Shown in pieces: positions 51,690-62,059 of a stretch of DNA of 64,000 nucleotides. Every line of letters begins with the position of its first letter. The stretch's first letter is position 1. This stretch comes from Phascolarctos cinereus. Taxonomy: Eukaryota > Chordata > Mammalia > Diprotodontia > Phascolarctidae. Where the stretch lies: positions 5,586,501 to 5,650,500 of the forward strand of contig NW_018344068.1 of assembly GCF_002099425.1 (NCBI RefSeq). The letters are read 5' to 3'. A program made the position numbers and the translations under genes. Below the pieces are notes generated by a model that was given only the letters and a program-made list of their open reading frames with translations, searched no databases and was not told where the DNA came from.

Positions 51690-52038
51690 TCATATTTCAT
51701 TTTCCCCTAATTACATGTTAAAACAATTTTTAACATTTGGTTTTTTTAAAACATTGGTTTTTTAAGCTCCAAATTCTATCGCTCCCTCCCCAAGATGTTA
51801 AGCAATCTGATATAGGTTATACATGTGCAATCATGTAAAACATTTTCATATTAGTCATTTTGTACAACAAGACTCAAATAAGAAAGGAAAAGAAGAAGGA
51901 AGGAAGGAAGGAAGGAAGAAAGGAAGGAAGGAAGGAAGGAAGGAAGGAAGGAAGGAAGGAAGGAAGGATGGAAGGAAGGAACGAAGGAAGGAACGAAGGA
52001 AGGAACGAAGGAAGGAAGGAGGGAGGGAGGGAGGGAGG

Positions 52039-52092
<54 letters not shown>

Positions 52093-52225
52093 GAGAAGAG
52101 AGAAGAGAGGAAGAGAGGAAGAGAGGAAGAGAGAAAGAGAGAAAGAGAGAAAGAGAGAGAAAGAGAGAAAGAGAGAAAGAGAGAAAGAGAGAAAGAGAGA
52201 AAGAGAGAAAGAGAAAGAAGAGAAA

Positions 52226-52305
<80 letters not shown>

Positions 52306-52720
52306 AAACATTGAGCACACTTCAGTCTATATTCAGTCAATATCTGTTCTTTCTCTGGAGGCAGATAGCATACTTAATCATAAGTCCTTTGGGATTGTCT
52401 TAGATTATTGTATTGCTGAAAATAGCTGTCATTCACAGTTCTTCATCATATAATATTGCCATTACTATATACAATGCTCTCCTGGTTCTGATTACTTCAC
52501 TTTACATCAGTTCATGTAAGTCTTTCCAGGTTTTTCTGGAATTACCCTGCTCATCATTTCTTATAGCACAGAAATATTCCATCACAATCATATATTCAGC
52601 CATTCTCCAATTGATTAATTAATAACTATTTAAACTTATTAGGTTTCTCTTTTTTTGTTTTGTGGATTCATCTATTACCATTCTACATCTGGTGAATAAT
52701 TCTCCATCAGGGTGGGGGGA
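51690..52720 (-). mobile_element. L1 3' end, antisense, split by a polypurine expansion
   Basis: Left 51690-51879: 'catttcattttcccctaatt', 'acatgttaaaacaattttta', 'gatataggttatacatgtgc'. Right 52309-52640: 'cagtctatattcagtcaata', 'ttctttctctggaggcagat', 'attgccattactatatacaa', 'tgctctcctggttctgatta', 'tccatcacaatcatatattc'. The two halves meet in the family; the tract at 51880-52308 lies exactly at the A/G-rich part of the 3' UTR. Confidence 0.85.
51880..52308 (+). repeat. 429 bp polypurine tract with only four pyrimidines
   Basis: Consists in turn of GAAG units, GGGA units, GA units, mixed AAGAGAG and a final GAAA block. The only pyrimidines are at 51969, 51982, 51994 and 52006. 52007-52308 is 302 bp of pure purine on the + strand. 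Such homopurine mirror-type tracts can form triplex (H-DNA). Long frames on both strands here are products of stop-free low complexity, not genes. Confidence 0.97.
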
Positions 52721-53095
52721 GTTGAAAGTTAGCGGTGACTGGGAAAAGTGTCTAGTCAGCCATCCTTTTGGTCCCATGACGCAAGAGTCTACAAGGCATT
52801 ATTAATAACTTTTAATTGAAAACTTGTGAAATAGGTTATTCCTGGGCTAACACAACCCACAGAATAATCATTTTGATTCATGCATAGACATAATGCAGGC
52901 CTACCACTTACTGCTGTGCCAAGAGCAGATGGCTTCTTCAGTTAAAAAAGCACAATTTCCCCTACTTCAGAGTAGGCCCTTCAGCCTAAAAGTATGGACT
53001 TTCATTCCAGCCTGGTTTATGTCACCCCCTTCCAGTCTTGGGGCATTGAAAGATTCGCAAAATATTAGTGCATGAAAGGGTTTCAGGGACCAGTT
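52721..53095. other. Repeat-free AT-rich block, candidate conserved noncoding DNA
   Basis: No repeat recognised. 52795-52905 is AT-rich but complex ('ggcattattaataactttta', 'gaataatcattttgattcat') with several TAAT/ATTA cores. Confidence 0.4.
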
Positions 53096-53099
53096 TTAC

Positions 53100-53400
53100 T
53101 AGAGAGATGTTTGTGGTGTAGCAGATTGCACACTAGATTTAAAATTAGGAAACCTTTATGAAACACCTACTGTGTGCCAGACTCTATGCTAAACTCTGGG
53201 GATACAAAAAAAGGCAAAAGATGGTCCTTGCTTTCAAAGAGCTCCATGATTATGTGAGAGACATGGGTTTGAATATAATACTTACCAGAATGATCGTGGT
53301 CAAATCACTTAACCTGTCTGGCTGTAAGTTTCCTCCTCTATATATGAGGGGATTGGATTGTGATCTCTGAAGTCCCTTCCTGGTCTCAATCTCAGTCTAG
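53100..53400 (+). repeat. MIR split by an antisense L2 end
   Basis: MIR head at 53100-53152 ('tggtgtagcagattgcacac'), antisense L2 at 53155-53248 ('gaaacacctactgtgtgcca', 'gactctatgctaaactctgg'), MIR remainder at 53250-53400 ('acatgggtttgaatataata', 'gtggtcaaatcacttaacct', 'gaagtcccttcctggtctc'). Confidence 0.7.
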
Positions 53401-53439
53401 TCCTGCTCCCTGGCCTTTCAAATAAGAAGTTTTGCAAAA

Positions 53440-53572
53440 TGTGGGAAGTTATGTATAGAAACACAGAAACTGAAACCCAGAGTGGGGAAATGAATTTGCT
53501 TAAAATCATGAAGTAAGTGGTATCAAGGGTGGGACTAGAATTCAGGTCTCCTGATTCTTGAGCCACATTGGA
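53440..53572 (-). repeat. MIR-family, antisense
   Basis: 'agaaacacagaaactgaaac', 'taaaatcatgaagtaagtgg', 'gactagaattcaggtctcct' is antisense MIR. Confidence 0.6.
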
Positions 53573-53844
53573 CTGGATGATTTCTATGAAACTTTATAAC
53601 TCTAATTCCTGTGATCTTGTAACATAGAAAAGAAATCCTTTGGTTGTTGTTGTCCTGAGCCTGTGATTTTATCCTCCCAAGGAACTCCCCGGTAAGGAAA
53701 CTCCCTCAGTCATGAAGAGCAGCAACTCCTCTGCAAATAAGAGTTGCTTGGAGGCCCTAAGGGGTGCCCTCACAGCCATCATATGTCAGAAGTGTGTCTT
53801 AAATCTAATGCTTCTTGACACCAAAACCAGCTCCCCTTCCATTC

Positions 53845-54660
53845 CCCATAAGGTCTTATCAAGACTTTTCTTACCCAGACTTCTCAGAGCCACCTCATTT
53901 TTTTACAGATAAAGTTCATAATCCTTAAGATATCATTCAAGGTTTTCCATAACTGGCATCTCACTATCTTTATAGTTGTATCTCTCACTGTTCTCCCTAA
54001 CATCCTCCATACTCCAACCAAACTAAACTGTTCTCTATCTTTGTTCCATCTAAATTTACTCGGAATATTCCCTCTGAAGTAGAATGCCATCTCCTATTCT
54101 TCAAGGTCCAGCTCAGATATTCTCCATTCAGTTTCCCCATCTGTGAAATGTAACTTTCCTCAAACAACCCCAGGCTAGAAGAGATTAATCTCTCCTCTGC
54201 CTTCATGGATATTTGTACCTCTCTTATAGCCCTTATAACATTCTGTTTTTGTTCAACGGTTGTTTTCACTCATGTCCAACTCTCCATGACCCCATTTGGG
54301 TTTTCTTAGCAAAGATAAAGGATTGGTTGGCCATTTCCTTCAGCTCATTTTACAGATGAGGAAACTGAAGCAAATAAGATTAAGTGACTTGCCTAGGGTC
54401 ACACAGCTAGTAAGTATCTGAGGCCAGATTTGAACACATAAAGATGAGTCTTCCTAATTCCAAGCCCATTGCTCTATCCATTGCACTACTTGTCTGCCCA
54501 TATAACTTTCTTCTCTGTGTTACAGTTATTAATATCCTTGTTTTATCTCCCTTTATTTGATTTCATCTACAAGGTTATCTGGACTATAATCTTCCTAAAG
54601 GAGGGATCAATCTTAATTACCTTTGGCTCCTCCAACATGGACTGGCTAGTAGGGAAGATA
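53845..54660 (+). mobile_element. L2 LINE, sense, split by a Mar1 SINE
   Basis: 53890-54244 'gataaagttcataatcctta', 'agatatcattcaaggttttc', 'tccatactccaaccaaacta', 'cttcaaggtccagctcagat', then after the SINE 54501-54660 'gttatctggactataatctt', 'cctaaaggagggatcaatct'. Confidence 0.75.
54245..54500 (-). mobile_element. Mar1-type CORE-SINE, antisense, with 11 bp target duplication
   Basis: 'ctcatgtccaactctccatg', 'accccatttgggttttctta', 'ccatttccttcagctcattt', 'cctagggtcacacagctagt', 'ctatccattgcactactt'. TATAACATTCT (54234-54244) and TATAACTTTCT (54501-54511) differ at one base. Confidence 0.9.
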
Positions 54661-54664
54661 AGAC

Positions 54665-54800
54665 CTTCATTGGTTCATTCATTCAGGAAACAGATAAGTA
54701 CTCTGTGCAGAATGCTGTGCTCTCCAAGCTGGGAAGAAATATATAATAAATTAGACAAGCATTCCTGACCTCAAGAAACTCAAAGTCAAGTAAGAGAGAT
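54665..54800 (-). mobile_element. L2 3' end, antisense
   Basis: 'attggttcattcattcagga', 'agaatgctgtgctctccaag', 'cattcctgacctcaagaaac' follows the antisense L2 end, degenerate. Confidence 0.6.
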
Positions 54801-54886
54801 AAGAATGATCACATGTAAATAGAATACATAGTGAATGCACAGCACATGTCTGAATGGATGAATCTGGAATGTTTTCCTGTCCTTTC

Positions 54887-55035
54887 TTTTTTTTTTTTTT
54901 TTAGGCAATTGGGGTTAAGTGACTTGCCTAGGGTCACACAGCTAGTGTCAAGTGTTTGGCCTGAGACAGGATTTGAACTCAGGTCCTCCTGGCTTCAGGG
55001 CCAGTGCTCTATTCACTGTGCCACCTAGCTGCCCC
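54887..55035 (-). mobile_element. WSINE1/MAR1-like SINE with perfect 14 bp target duplication
   Basis: T-tail of about 15, 'aggcaattggggttaagtga', 'cttgcctagggtcacacagc', 'cagggccagtgctctattca', 'ctgtgccacctagctgcccc'. TTTCCTGTCCTTTC occurs identically at 54873-54886 and 55036-55049. Long clean tail and intact duplication make it among the youngest elements here. Confidence 0.94.
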
Positions 55036-55054
55036 TTTCCTGTCCTTTCAAACC

Positions 55055-55205
55055 TCAATTGAGTTCAATTTAATAAGCATTTATTAAGTGCCTCTGTCTG
55101 CCACACATTTTGCTAGGTGCTAGAGATACAAGGATAAACAAAAGGAGTTTATGTTTTACTGGGGGAAAAACAACATATACACAGCTAAATGCAAAATATA
55201 CACAA
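55055..55205 (-). mobile_element. L2 3' end, antisense
   Basis: 'gttcaatttaataagcattt', 'attaagtgcctctgtctgcc', 'gctaggtgctagagatacaa'. Confidence 0.8.
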
Positions 55206-55845
55206 AAGAATGCAAAGTAATGGGGAAGGAGAAGGGAGTCGAGGAGGAGGAACTGCTTCCTCCTTCTCTGATCTTAAGATTCTGATTTTTTTCAGATCAC
55301 TTTTTTGAAGCGGCCTTCCCAGGTCAATCTCATCCTGTTTCATGGGGCTAACAGATAGCATTGCATCCTTCTTTGGGATTAAAGCAAAAGGTTTCCATAG
55401 AAGGACAAATGATGTCTCCCCTGCAGGAAGGGAGATAAGGTTTTCCAGACACACCTGTTGCTAAGAAATTCATTCTGTCCTTTGAAAAAAAAATAATAAG
55501 AAACCAGGAACCTGACTCCTTTGACAATGTTTGTGGGGGCCCTGGCTACAAGTGAAGGAATCCAGGATGTAGAATGCTAAGAATATAAACTTTCTTCCAT
55601 CATCCCTCACTGAAGGAAAGGGCCAGACATCTTCAACATCAACAGCCAGAGCTAGGCTGAGCTATCCTGGGAGAACATGAATGTAGCCACCACCCAAGCT
55701 GTGAGACCCACAAGGAGTCAGGTATCTCAAGAGGGCCCTGTACAAAGCTTGGCACTGAGATATAAGCCTGTGCTCTTGGGTCCAGGATTTGTTATCTTGG
55801 GTGTTCCTGACCCAGACTGTGCCTGTACCTCAGACTGTAAGTGCT
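55206..55845. other. Unassigned sequence
   Basis: No recognised repeat from 55220 to 55840. A minus-strand 89-codon frame at 55185-55454 overlaps the L2 edge and has no motif. Confidence 0.35.
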
Positions 55846-55847
55846 AA

Positions 55848-56820
55848 TTCAGCCAAACAAATATTCCTTAAGTTCTTACAATGTGCAAGGCACCATTCCT
55901 AGGTGCAAGACACAGGCCTGGACCTCAGGTACCTTACAGTCCAGTAGGACTATGAAACATATGCTTGAATAACTATAATGCATTTTAGAATGTGATATCC
56001 AAGTGTATTTGGAAAGGCAAACAAAAAGGAATTAGAAATCTAAATAAGGACATGTCCCTTCCAACCGGGGTGGGGGTAGGGAGAGAAGGTGAGTAAAGAC
56101 AGGCTTCATGGACCTAGCACCTGATCTGGGTCCTGAGGAAAGCAAAGATTTTTCAATAGGCAGAGATGGGTCAGGGGAACCCACACCTGGCCTGATCAAA
56201 GGGGAGATGAAAAGAAGAAATGGGAATTAGTCCACTTTGGTTGAAATGCCTAAAAGGGAGGTACTATTTTAAAAAGGTCAATAGGAGATGGATTATAGAA
56301 GACCTTTAGTCACAAGTTCCTTTATCTTGTTGACAGTAGAAAGCTATTGAAAGTTTCTAACCCAAGGGATGAGCAAATCAGATGGTGGTGAATTAGAAAG
56401 CTTAATTTGACAGCATGCAGGTGGGATTAAATGGGGAGAGACTGGGAGGCCTGGAGACCAGAAAGCAGATTCTGACAACAGACTTAGCTAGATGTGATCA
56501 GAGTCCGAGCTGGGCTGGCAGCAGTGGGAGTGGAAACAAAGTCTGAATTAGCCAGAATTTCTGGGGAAAGCTTTCTAGAAGAGGGAAGGCTTGGGTTGGA
56601 TCTTGAAGGATAATGAAAATCTAGGTAGGTTGAGGAAAGGAAAAGGGAAAGTATTCCTAATGTGGCAGCATTAAGACCAAAAATCCAGAATCAGGAATAG
56701 TAAGTAGCTCATTCCTGCCTAGCAAGGGGTTTGGCCTATCTAGAGCAGTGGAGATGGGTGTAGGGAGGATGGGAGATGTGATTGTAAAGAGAGCAGATAA
56801 CTCAGAGGCAGTTGTGATTA
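55848..56820 (-). mobile_element. L2 LINE, about 970 bp, antisense, perhaps two copies
   Basis: 'cttaagttcttacaatgtgc', 'aaggcaccattcctaggtgc', 'ggcttcatggacctagcacc', 'tgatctgggtcctgagg', 'tctaacccaagggatgagca' run as antisense L2. At about 56545 the text returns to an earlier part ('tctagaagagggaaggcttg', 'ggttggatcttgaaggataa'), so a second fragment or a duplication begins there. Confidence 0.75.
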
Positions 56821-57044
56821 AGAAATGCGTGTGCTTCCTATCAAAACCTGGTTGTTGTTCTTTTCATACTAAACATCCTCATCCTGGCTGACAGAGAGCA
56901 CAGGGGTTGAATAAACTGCATTCTACTCCCACCCTTTTTCTGCTACAGACACCTGATGCAACCTCAATGAGATTCAATTTCCTCATCTGTGAAAATTCCT
57001 ACTTAGATGCTCTCTTCTCAGTACTCTTATGGATTCAGGACAGT

Positions 57045-57150
57045 GTGCCATAGTGTAGAAAGCACAGGATTTGACATCGGATGATCCAGGTTCAATTCCT
57101 GGTTCTGCCACTTAATAAATGCTTGTTGATTACCTGCTGTCAACAGCTGC
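57045..57150 (+). repeat. MIR head joined to L2-like scrap
   Basis: 'gcacaggatttgacatcgga', 'tccaggttcaattcctggtt', 'ctgccacttaataaatgctt'. The box-B-like GGTTCAATTCC is well kept, but no complete tRNA fold is present. Confidence 0.65.
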
Positions 57151-57294
57151 AAACTGGTTTCAATCCTTGCCAATTTCTTCATTTTTGTCACTGCTTTAAT
57201 TGAGCCGTTTATTATTGCTCTAGGGAGAGCTGATGCATCCACCTGAACCCAATCTCAAGAGATTCCATTGATCAATAGCCACTAGGCCATACCA

Positions 57295-57560
57295 GATGAA
57301 ATTATCTTAGACTGGGAGTCAAGAGATCTGGGTTCTGGTCCTGGTACCACCATATCATCCAGCTTTGTGACTTCTGTTTTCTGAGTTTCAGAGATGGCAG
57401 AATATGGATTATTATCCCCATTTAACAAAGGAAGAAATTGAGGCATAGAGGTTGAGGGTGACTTTACCATGGCCAGTCAGAGAGTTATTGGCAAACTGGT
57501 GCTGGGATCAGAAACCAAGTCTTTTGACTCCAATCTAGGATTCCTTAAGCTGAGTCCCTG
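57295..57560. repeat. MIR sense fragment followed by antisense MIR
   Basis: 57300-57385 'agactgggagtcaagagatc', 'ctggttctggtcctggta'-like (+). 57405-57545 'tattatccccatttaacaaa', 'ggaagaaattgaggcataga', 'accaagtcttttgactccaa' (-). Confidence 0.65.
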
Positions 57561-57671
57561 GGCTGCTAAGGACTGTGTTGGAAATCTAGTGGGATTTTTA
57601 CTGCCTGCCTCTTTCCTTTCTTTCTCTCTGTTGTAATCTTTACTAGGTACCTTAATTAGAACCAGGAGCGA

Positions 57672-57865
57672 GAGCCAATATGATGTATTGGGTAGGAGTC
57701 AGAAGAATATGGGTTCAAATCCTACTTCAGATACTTACTGTCTGTGTGACCTTGGGCAAGTCAATTAACCTCTCTGGGCCTCAATTTCTTACATCTGTAA
57801 AATGATATAGTTGTACTAGGTGGTTTATCAAGTCCCTCCCAGCTCTATATCAGTGAGCCTATGGA
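57672..57865 (+). repeat. MIR-family CORE-SINE
   Basis: 'gatgtattgggtaggagtca', 'tatgggttcaaatcctactt', 'gtgtgaccttgggcaagtca', 'acatctgtaaaatgatatag', 'tccctcccagctctatatca'. Near full length. Confidence 0.8.
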
Positions 57866-58014
57866 ACCACCCCATTTGGAAGGGGTGGAAAGAGGTTGCC
57901 AACCAGTCCCTACCATAATAGGTTTTGTTGATTAACCCTTTGAACAGTGGATGATAGAAGCTTTCATGCAATATTGTCAATGTAGCCCTGAAGATTATAA
58001 TTTCTTCCATAAGG

Positions 58015-58345
58015 CAACAGGATTTGACATCAAATGATCCAGGTTCAAATCCTGGCTCTACCACTTACTGTTGTGACCTTAGGCCAGTCACTTCTTCTCT
58101 GACCCTCAATTTCAGTAGATAGAACATCCAGCCTGAAGTCAGGAAGACCTATCTTCCTGAGTTCAAATCTGACCTCAGACCCTTTCTAGCTGTGACCCTA
58201 GGCAAGTCACTTTACCTTGTTTGCCTCAGTTTCCTTATCTGTAAAATGAGCCGGAGAAGGAAATGGAAAACTATTCTAGTACCTTTGCCAAGAAAAACCT
58301 AAATAGGTCACAAAGAGTTGGAAATGATTCAACAATAACAACATT
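58015..58345 (+). mobile_element. MIR 5' half followed by 5'-truncated Mar1 SINE
   Basis: 58015-58110 is MIR ('ggatttgacatcaaatgatc', 'caggttcaaatcctggctct'). 58112-58345 is Mar1 lacking its first bases: 'gcctgaagtcaggaagacct', 'gccggagaaggaaatggaaa', 'cacaaagagttggaaatgat', 'tcaacaataacaac'. Confidence 0.8.
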
Positions 58346-58349
58346 GAGC

Positions 58350-58555
58350 CAAATAAACCATAATGTGGTAGAGAAAGAGATTCAACAATGGAATGTAGGT
58401 AGGTAGTGAGTTCTCCATCACTGGAAGACTACAGACAAAGGCTGGAAGACTATTTGTCCAGGGTACTATGGAAAGGACTCATGTTTTCTGATAGGAAATG
58501 GTCAAGGTGATGACAAAAGCCCCATTCAGCTCTGAAATTCAGTGATTCTAGAAGT
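58350..58555 (+). mobile_element. L3/CR1 3' end
   Basis: 'tgagttctccatcactggaa', 'gacaaaggctggaagactat', 'aaagccccattcagctctga', 'aattcagtgattctag' in sense. Confidence 0.7.
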
Positions 58556-58720
58556 TAGGCAACCTGGCTTCAGGTCCTTCCTCTGCCACTAACTCAAGGT
58601 GTGTCCTTGTATAAGTCACTTCCTTTTTCTGGTTCTCATATTCCTTCTCTAAGGAAGCTGTGCTATGGGCTCTCACAGTCACATCTAATTTGGGTAGTCT
58701 ATGTTTCTATGAATCTCCAA
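58556..58720 (+). repeat. MIR fragment
   Basis: 'ggcaacctggcttcaggtcc', 'ttcctctgccactaactcaa', 'cttgtataagtcacttcctt'. Confidence 0.6.
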
Positions 58721-58924
58721 GTGGCAGGATGTGATAGAATGGAGTCAGGAAAGGCTTGCCTTGAAAATTAGGTACTAGCTGCCTAACCTCTGAAAGACTG
58801 CTAATCCCCTGCCTTAATGTAGGGAGAGGAGTGGGAATAGCCAGATAGGAGTCTATCCCACTCATTTCTTTCCAGGGTTTGCCTTGTCCTCCTTGGACTG
58901 GGAGGTCAAGGTGACTAGGAATAA

Positions 58925-59345
58925 TGGAAACAGACCTATAAGGGTGCGGAGAACTCAGAGGTCATCTCTAACCCATCATCTAACCCATACCTAGAGCATG
59001 ACTCCCTTCCATAGCATCTTTACAAGTGGTCAGCCAGCTGCTAATTAATAATATCTAGGGATGGGGAACTCCCATCCTAAAGCAACCTATTCTGTCTTTG
59101 AATAGCTCTTATTATTAGGCATCTCTTCATTATATTGAGCCTAAGTCTGACTCTGGAAATTTCCCTCCTTGGTCCCACTCTAGTTTTCTCCTCCTAGACC
59201 AAGTACAATCTAATCTCCATTTCATATGATGGCCCCCTCAGATATTTTAGGACAGTGATGATGCACAGCCCCCTGTTTTATCTTCTTCAACATCTTCTCT
59301 CTTCTCTAAGCATCCCTAATTCCTTCCAACTGATCTTCTTATTCT
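58925..59345 (-). mobile_element. L3/CR1 3' region, antisense
   Basis: 'agaactcagaggtcatctct', 'gggatggggaactcccatcc', 'taaagcaacctattctgtct', 'tattgagcctaagtctgact', 'gataacagt'-like wording, 'ttctctaagcatccctaatt', 'ccttccaactgatcttctta'. About 420 bp in family order. Confidence 0.8.
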
Positions 59346-59640
59346 ACTCTGTTTTATTTGTTTTGTCCTGTTTCATTCCCTATGTATATTCACTATTACA
59401 TGCCCACCCCTTCAGGGAGCACAATGGTGGACACAAAGAAGTCTGCAATGAAATTCCCTGCACCGAAGAAGCTCTCAGTGTGTCTCCCATGGGAGATAGC
59501 ATACATTCTCATAAGCCAGACACTTAAAGATCAATGCCAGGGAGTCTGTGCTAAGGGTTGTTTATAAAGGAGATTCTGGCTAAGTGAGAGGTGACCTCTG
59601 AGATCACTTCCAGCTCTGAGATTCCAGAATTCTTTGAAGA
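59346..59640. other. Unassigned, ending in an L3/CR1 scrap
   Basis: 59535-59635 'gcacctctgagatcacttcc'-like ending ('gtgacctctgagatcacttc', 'cagctctgagattccagaat') is a sense L3/CR1 tail. The left part is unassigned. Confidence 0.45.
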
Positions 59641-59689
59641 TCTATCTTCCCACATTTCCAAGACTGGCTCTAGCTCAGGACAGAAAGAG

Positions 59690-59865
59690 TTCTTGGAGAT
59701 AGAATAATGGATTTGGAATTAGTTGACATAAGTTCTGCCACTTACTATCTGTGTGGGTGAGTCACTTAACCTCGGGGGCTCAGTTTCCTGATCTTTAAAA
59801 TGAGGGGATTGGACAAGATAACTTCTGATATCCTTTCCAGCTATAAACCTATGAGCCCATGAGCT
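59690..59865 (+). repeat. MIR-family CORE-SINE
   Basis: 'agaataatggatttggaatt', 'gttctgccacttactatctg', 'tgagtcacttaacctcgggg', 'tgaggggattggacaagata', 'cctttccagctataaaccta'. Confidence 0.8.
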
Positions 59866-60012
59866 TGTGAGTCAAAGATGATCCCTAGAGTTTGGGCTTA
59901 GGTAACAGGGAGATGGTGATCCCATCAACCAAAAAGAATCCAGAGGAAAGGGAAGATTTGGATGAGAAGATAAGTTCCATTTTGGACATGCTGCATGGAG
60001 TGAATGATCTTT

Positions 60013-60494
60013 TAAAAAACATTTTTTCCAATACCATGTAAAAACCATTTTTAACACTTTTTTTTAAAAATGTTGAATTCCAAACTCTTTCCCTCCCTCC
60101 TCTCTCCACTCATTGACAAGACAAATAATTTGGCATAAGTTATACATGAGCAGTCATGCGAAGTATATTTCCATATTAGTCATAGTGTGAAAGAAAACAC
60201 AGACCCAAGAAAAATAAAGTTAAAAAAAGTATACTTCAATCTGCATTCAGACTCCATCCGTTCTTTCTCTGGAGGTACATAGCATTTTTTATCATAGAAA
60301 TTGTCTTAGATCATTGTATTGCTGAGAGTAGCTGTCATTCACAGTTGATCATCGTACAGTATTGCCTTTACTATGTACATTGTCCTCCTAGTTCTGCTCA
60401 CTTCATTTCGCATCAGTTCATCTAAGCTTTTCCAGATTTTTCTGAAAGCATCCTGCTTGTCATATCTTATAGCACAATAGTATTTTCCATAAAA
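60013..60494 (-). mobile_element. 5'-truncated L1 with perfect 12 bp target duplication
   Basis: Identical TGAATGATCTTT at 60001-60012 and 60495-60506. Contains 'ttccaataccatgtaaaaac', 'gcataagttatacatgagca', 'tctgcattcagactccatcc', 'ttctttctctggaggtacat', 'cattgtattgctgagagtag', 'catcagttcatctaagcttt', 'tcatatcttatagcacaata'. The 482 bp are L1 3' UTR only. It is the best-bounded L1 in the window. Confidence 0.93.
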
Positions 60495-60506
60495 TGAATG
60501 ATCTTT

Positions 60507-61285
60507 ATGAAGGCAGATAAGATTAAGTATTCACATGTTCATCACCTCCCTGATATTAAACAGGAAGTATTAGAAGATCAGAGGCTTTCACTTATTAACT
60601 TCTTGAGTATATACAGTTATGGATCAGAGTATGTAAACTTGCTTTTATGCCTTCTCTCTTGGTCATTTCAGTGTTGTTAACCAAGAAAGCACCCTGGAGG
60701 AGGATAGATTCTATAGTAGTTTGTCAATGTTACAGTGAGGGCCTCAGATTTCAAATGTGGTTGGAATGAGCACTCAAACTAAAAAAGTGTTAATTATATT
60801 TTTATTAAAATTTAAAAGGATATAGGAACATTAGCAATTAAGGGTGTATGGTGAAAATTAGGGTGGGCTTACTGCTAAATGGGATCTTCAGCCTCTCTTG
60901 TTTGTCACAGAGAAATGTCCTCAATCTCAGGAGAAGCATCATCCTTCAAAAGGATGAAGCCTTGCCAAGTCAGAAGAGTGATGACCCCTTCCCAGGGATG
61001 GCTTTTATCCACAAAACTTCGGGATGCCAAGTTGGTCCAGGAGTCAAAACAGGGTCTATGTGACTTGTGGCAACTTGAGACTACATGTGTCTGGATTCTT
61101 TTCCCTTCCTTATTTTATAGTTTTGTTTTTTCACATAATTTTCTACTATGCTATTGCCCTAAGGGTACTTCTTAATCCTAATTCTAGTAAACAACCATGA
61201 CTTAGTCGGGGTCACAGAAGGGCCTGGCCAAAGCCCACTCCGTTTGGTATAACAGCTTTGACATTCAGAGGTTGTGGTAGCCTGC
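60507..61285. other. Mostly repeat-free block
   Basis: No repeat recognised. A short AT-rich run lies at 60780-60830. Plus-strand frames of 71 and 98 codons (60848-61175) overlap each other in different phases, with no motif. Confidence 0.35.
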
Positions 61286-61289
61286 TGAC

Positions 61290-61500
61290 CAACAGGAGGC
61301 GGCATGATATAATGGAAAGATGTTCAGCCAGGGAGTCAGGAGTCCTGATTCTATCACCTACTCGCTGCCTGATCTTGGGCTAGTTCCTCCCCTTCTCTGG
61401 ACTTTGCTTTCTACATCGGCAAAATAGCCCTTACATTCTATGTTCTAATTCTCCTTGTAGCTCTGACATTCTGGATTGTACTTTCTAAGGACCCTTTCAA
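61290..61500 (+). repeat. MIR-family CORE-SINE
   Basis: 'gcggcatgatataatggaaa', 'agggagtcaggagtcctgat', 'tgcctgatcttgggctagtt', 'ctacatcggcaaaatagccc', 'ccttgtagctctgacattct'. Confidence 0.75.
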
Positions 61501-61886
61501 GCTGTGACATGCTTTGTTGAATCATTCAATATGCTGAGGGTTTTCACTGTTAAATCGCTCAAGGGGATGGAGTTACAGGGAGAGATAAAAGATCTCAGAC
61601 CTAGAGTAGAAAGAAAGGAACCCAAAGGGGGAGGCAGAAAGAAAGCTGAAACCCCCTGGAGTACTCAGCAGCCTTGACTCACATTAAGTTCCTGATAGAG
61701 TGAAAAGGGAAGTGTCAGAATTAGTTGTATAGACTGTCAGACCAGGAGGGAGCTGGGGAACTATTTTATCCCAACCCCTTCTCCCCAGCAGCCCTTGTGG
61801 CCAGCCCCCTATGCAGTTAGCCTGTCCCTTCATTCAGGCTCCAGCTCCAAAGCCACTGGGCTGGACCTGTACTTCCTCCTCTGCAG
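61501..61886. other. Repeat-free block upstream of a microexon-like signal
   Basis: No repeat seen. Ends with a pyrimidine-rich 'tgtacttcctcctctgcag' at 61868-61886, a good-looking 3' splice site. Confidence 0.35.
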
Positions 61887-61908
61887 ATGGAAGACACAAC
61901 AAACAGCT
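61887..61908 (+). other. Candidate 22-base microexon with ATG
   Basis: A strong acceptor (pyrimidine run + CTGCAG) is followed by 22 bases starting ATGG, then GTAAGT at 61909-61914, a strong donor. If translated from its ATG it would give MEDTTNS plus one base. Two good splice signals so close together are suggestive but common by chance at 64 kb scale. No partner exon has been identified. Confidence 0.2.
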
Positions 61909-62059
61909 GTAAGTGTTGACCTTGGATGGAGTTTCTGAGACTCACGTCCTCACACATCCGTGTGCCTGCTTTTCAGCTCCTTCCCTTCCCATGCCCCATG
62001 CCCAGCTTGATGTCCCTAAGGCTTTGGAAGGCTGGACAGAGGCCTCAGATGAGAAAACC

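Noticed and set aside
51823-52453. Five long open frames (148-197 codons) on both strands
   Set aside because: All are translations of the polypurine/polypyrimidine tract (Lys/Glu/Arg or Phe/Leu/Ser runs). Stop-free low complexity explains them.
57060-57110. tRNA-like box-B sequences (also 58040, 34665 and elsewhere)
   Set aside because: Each belongs to a MIR or Mar1/WSINE1 head; no cloverleaf with matching acceptor stem can be drawn.
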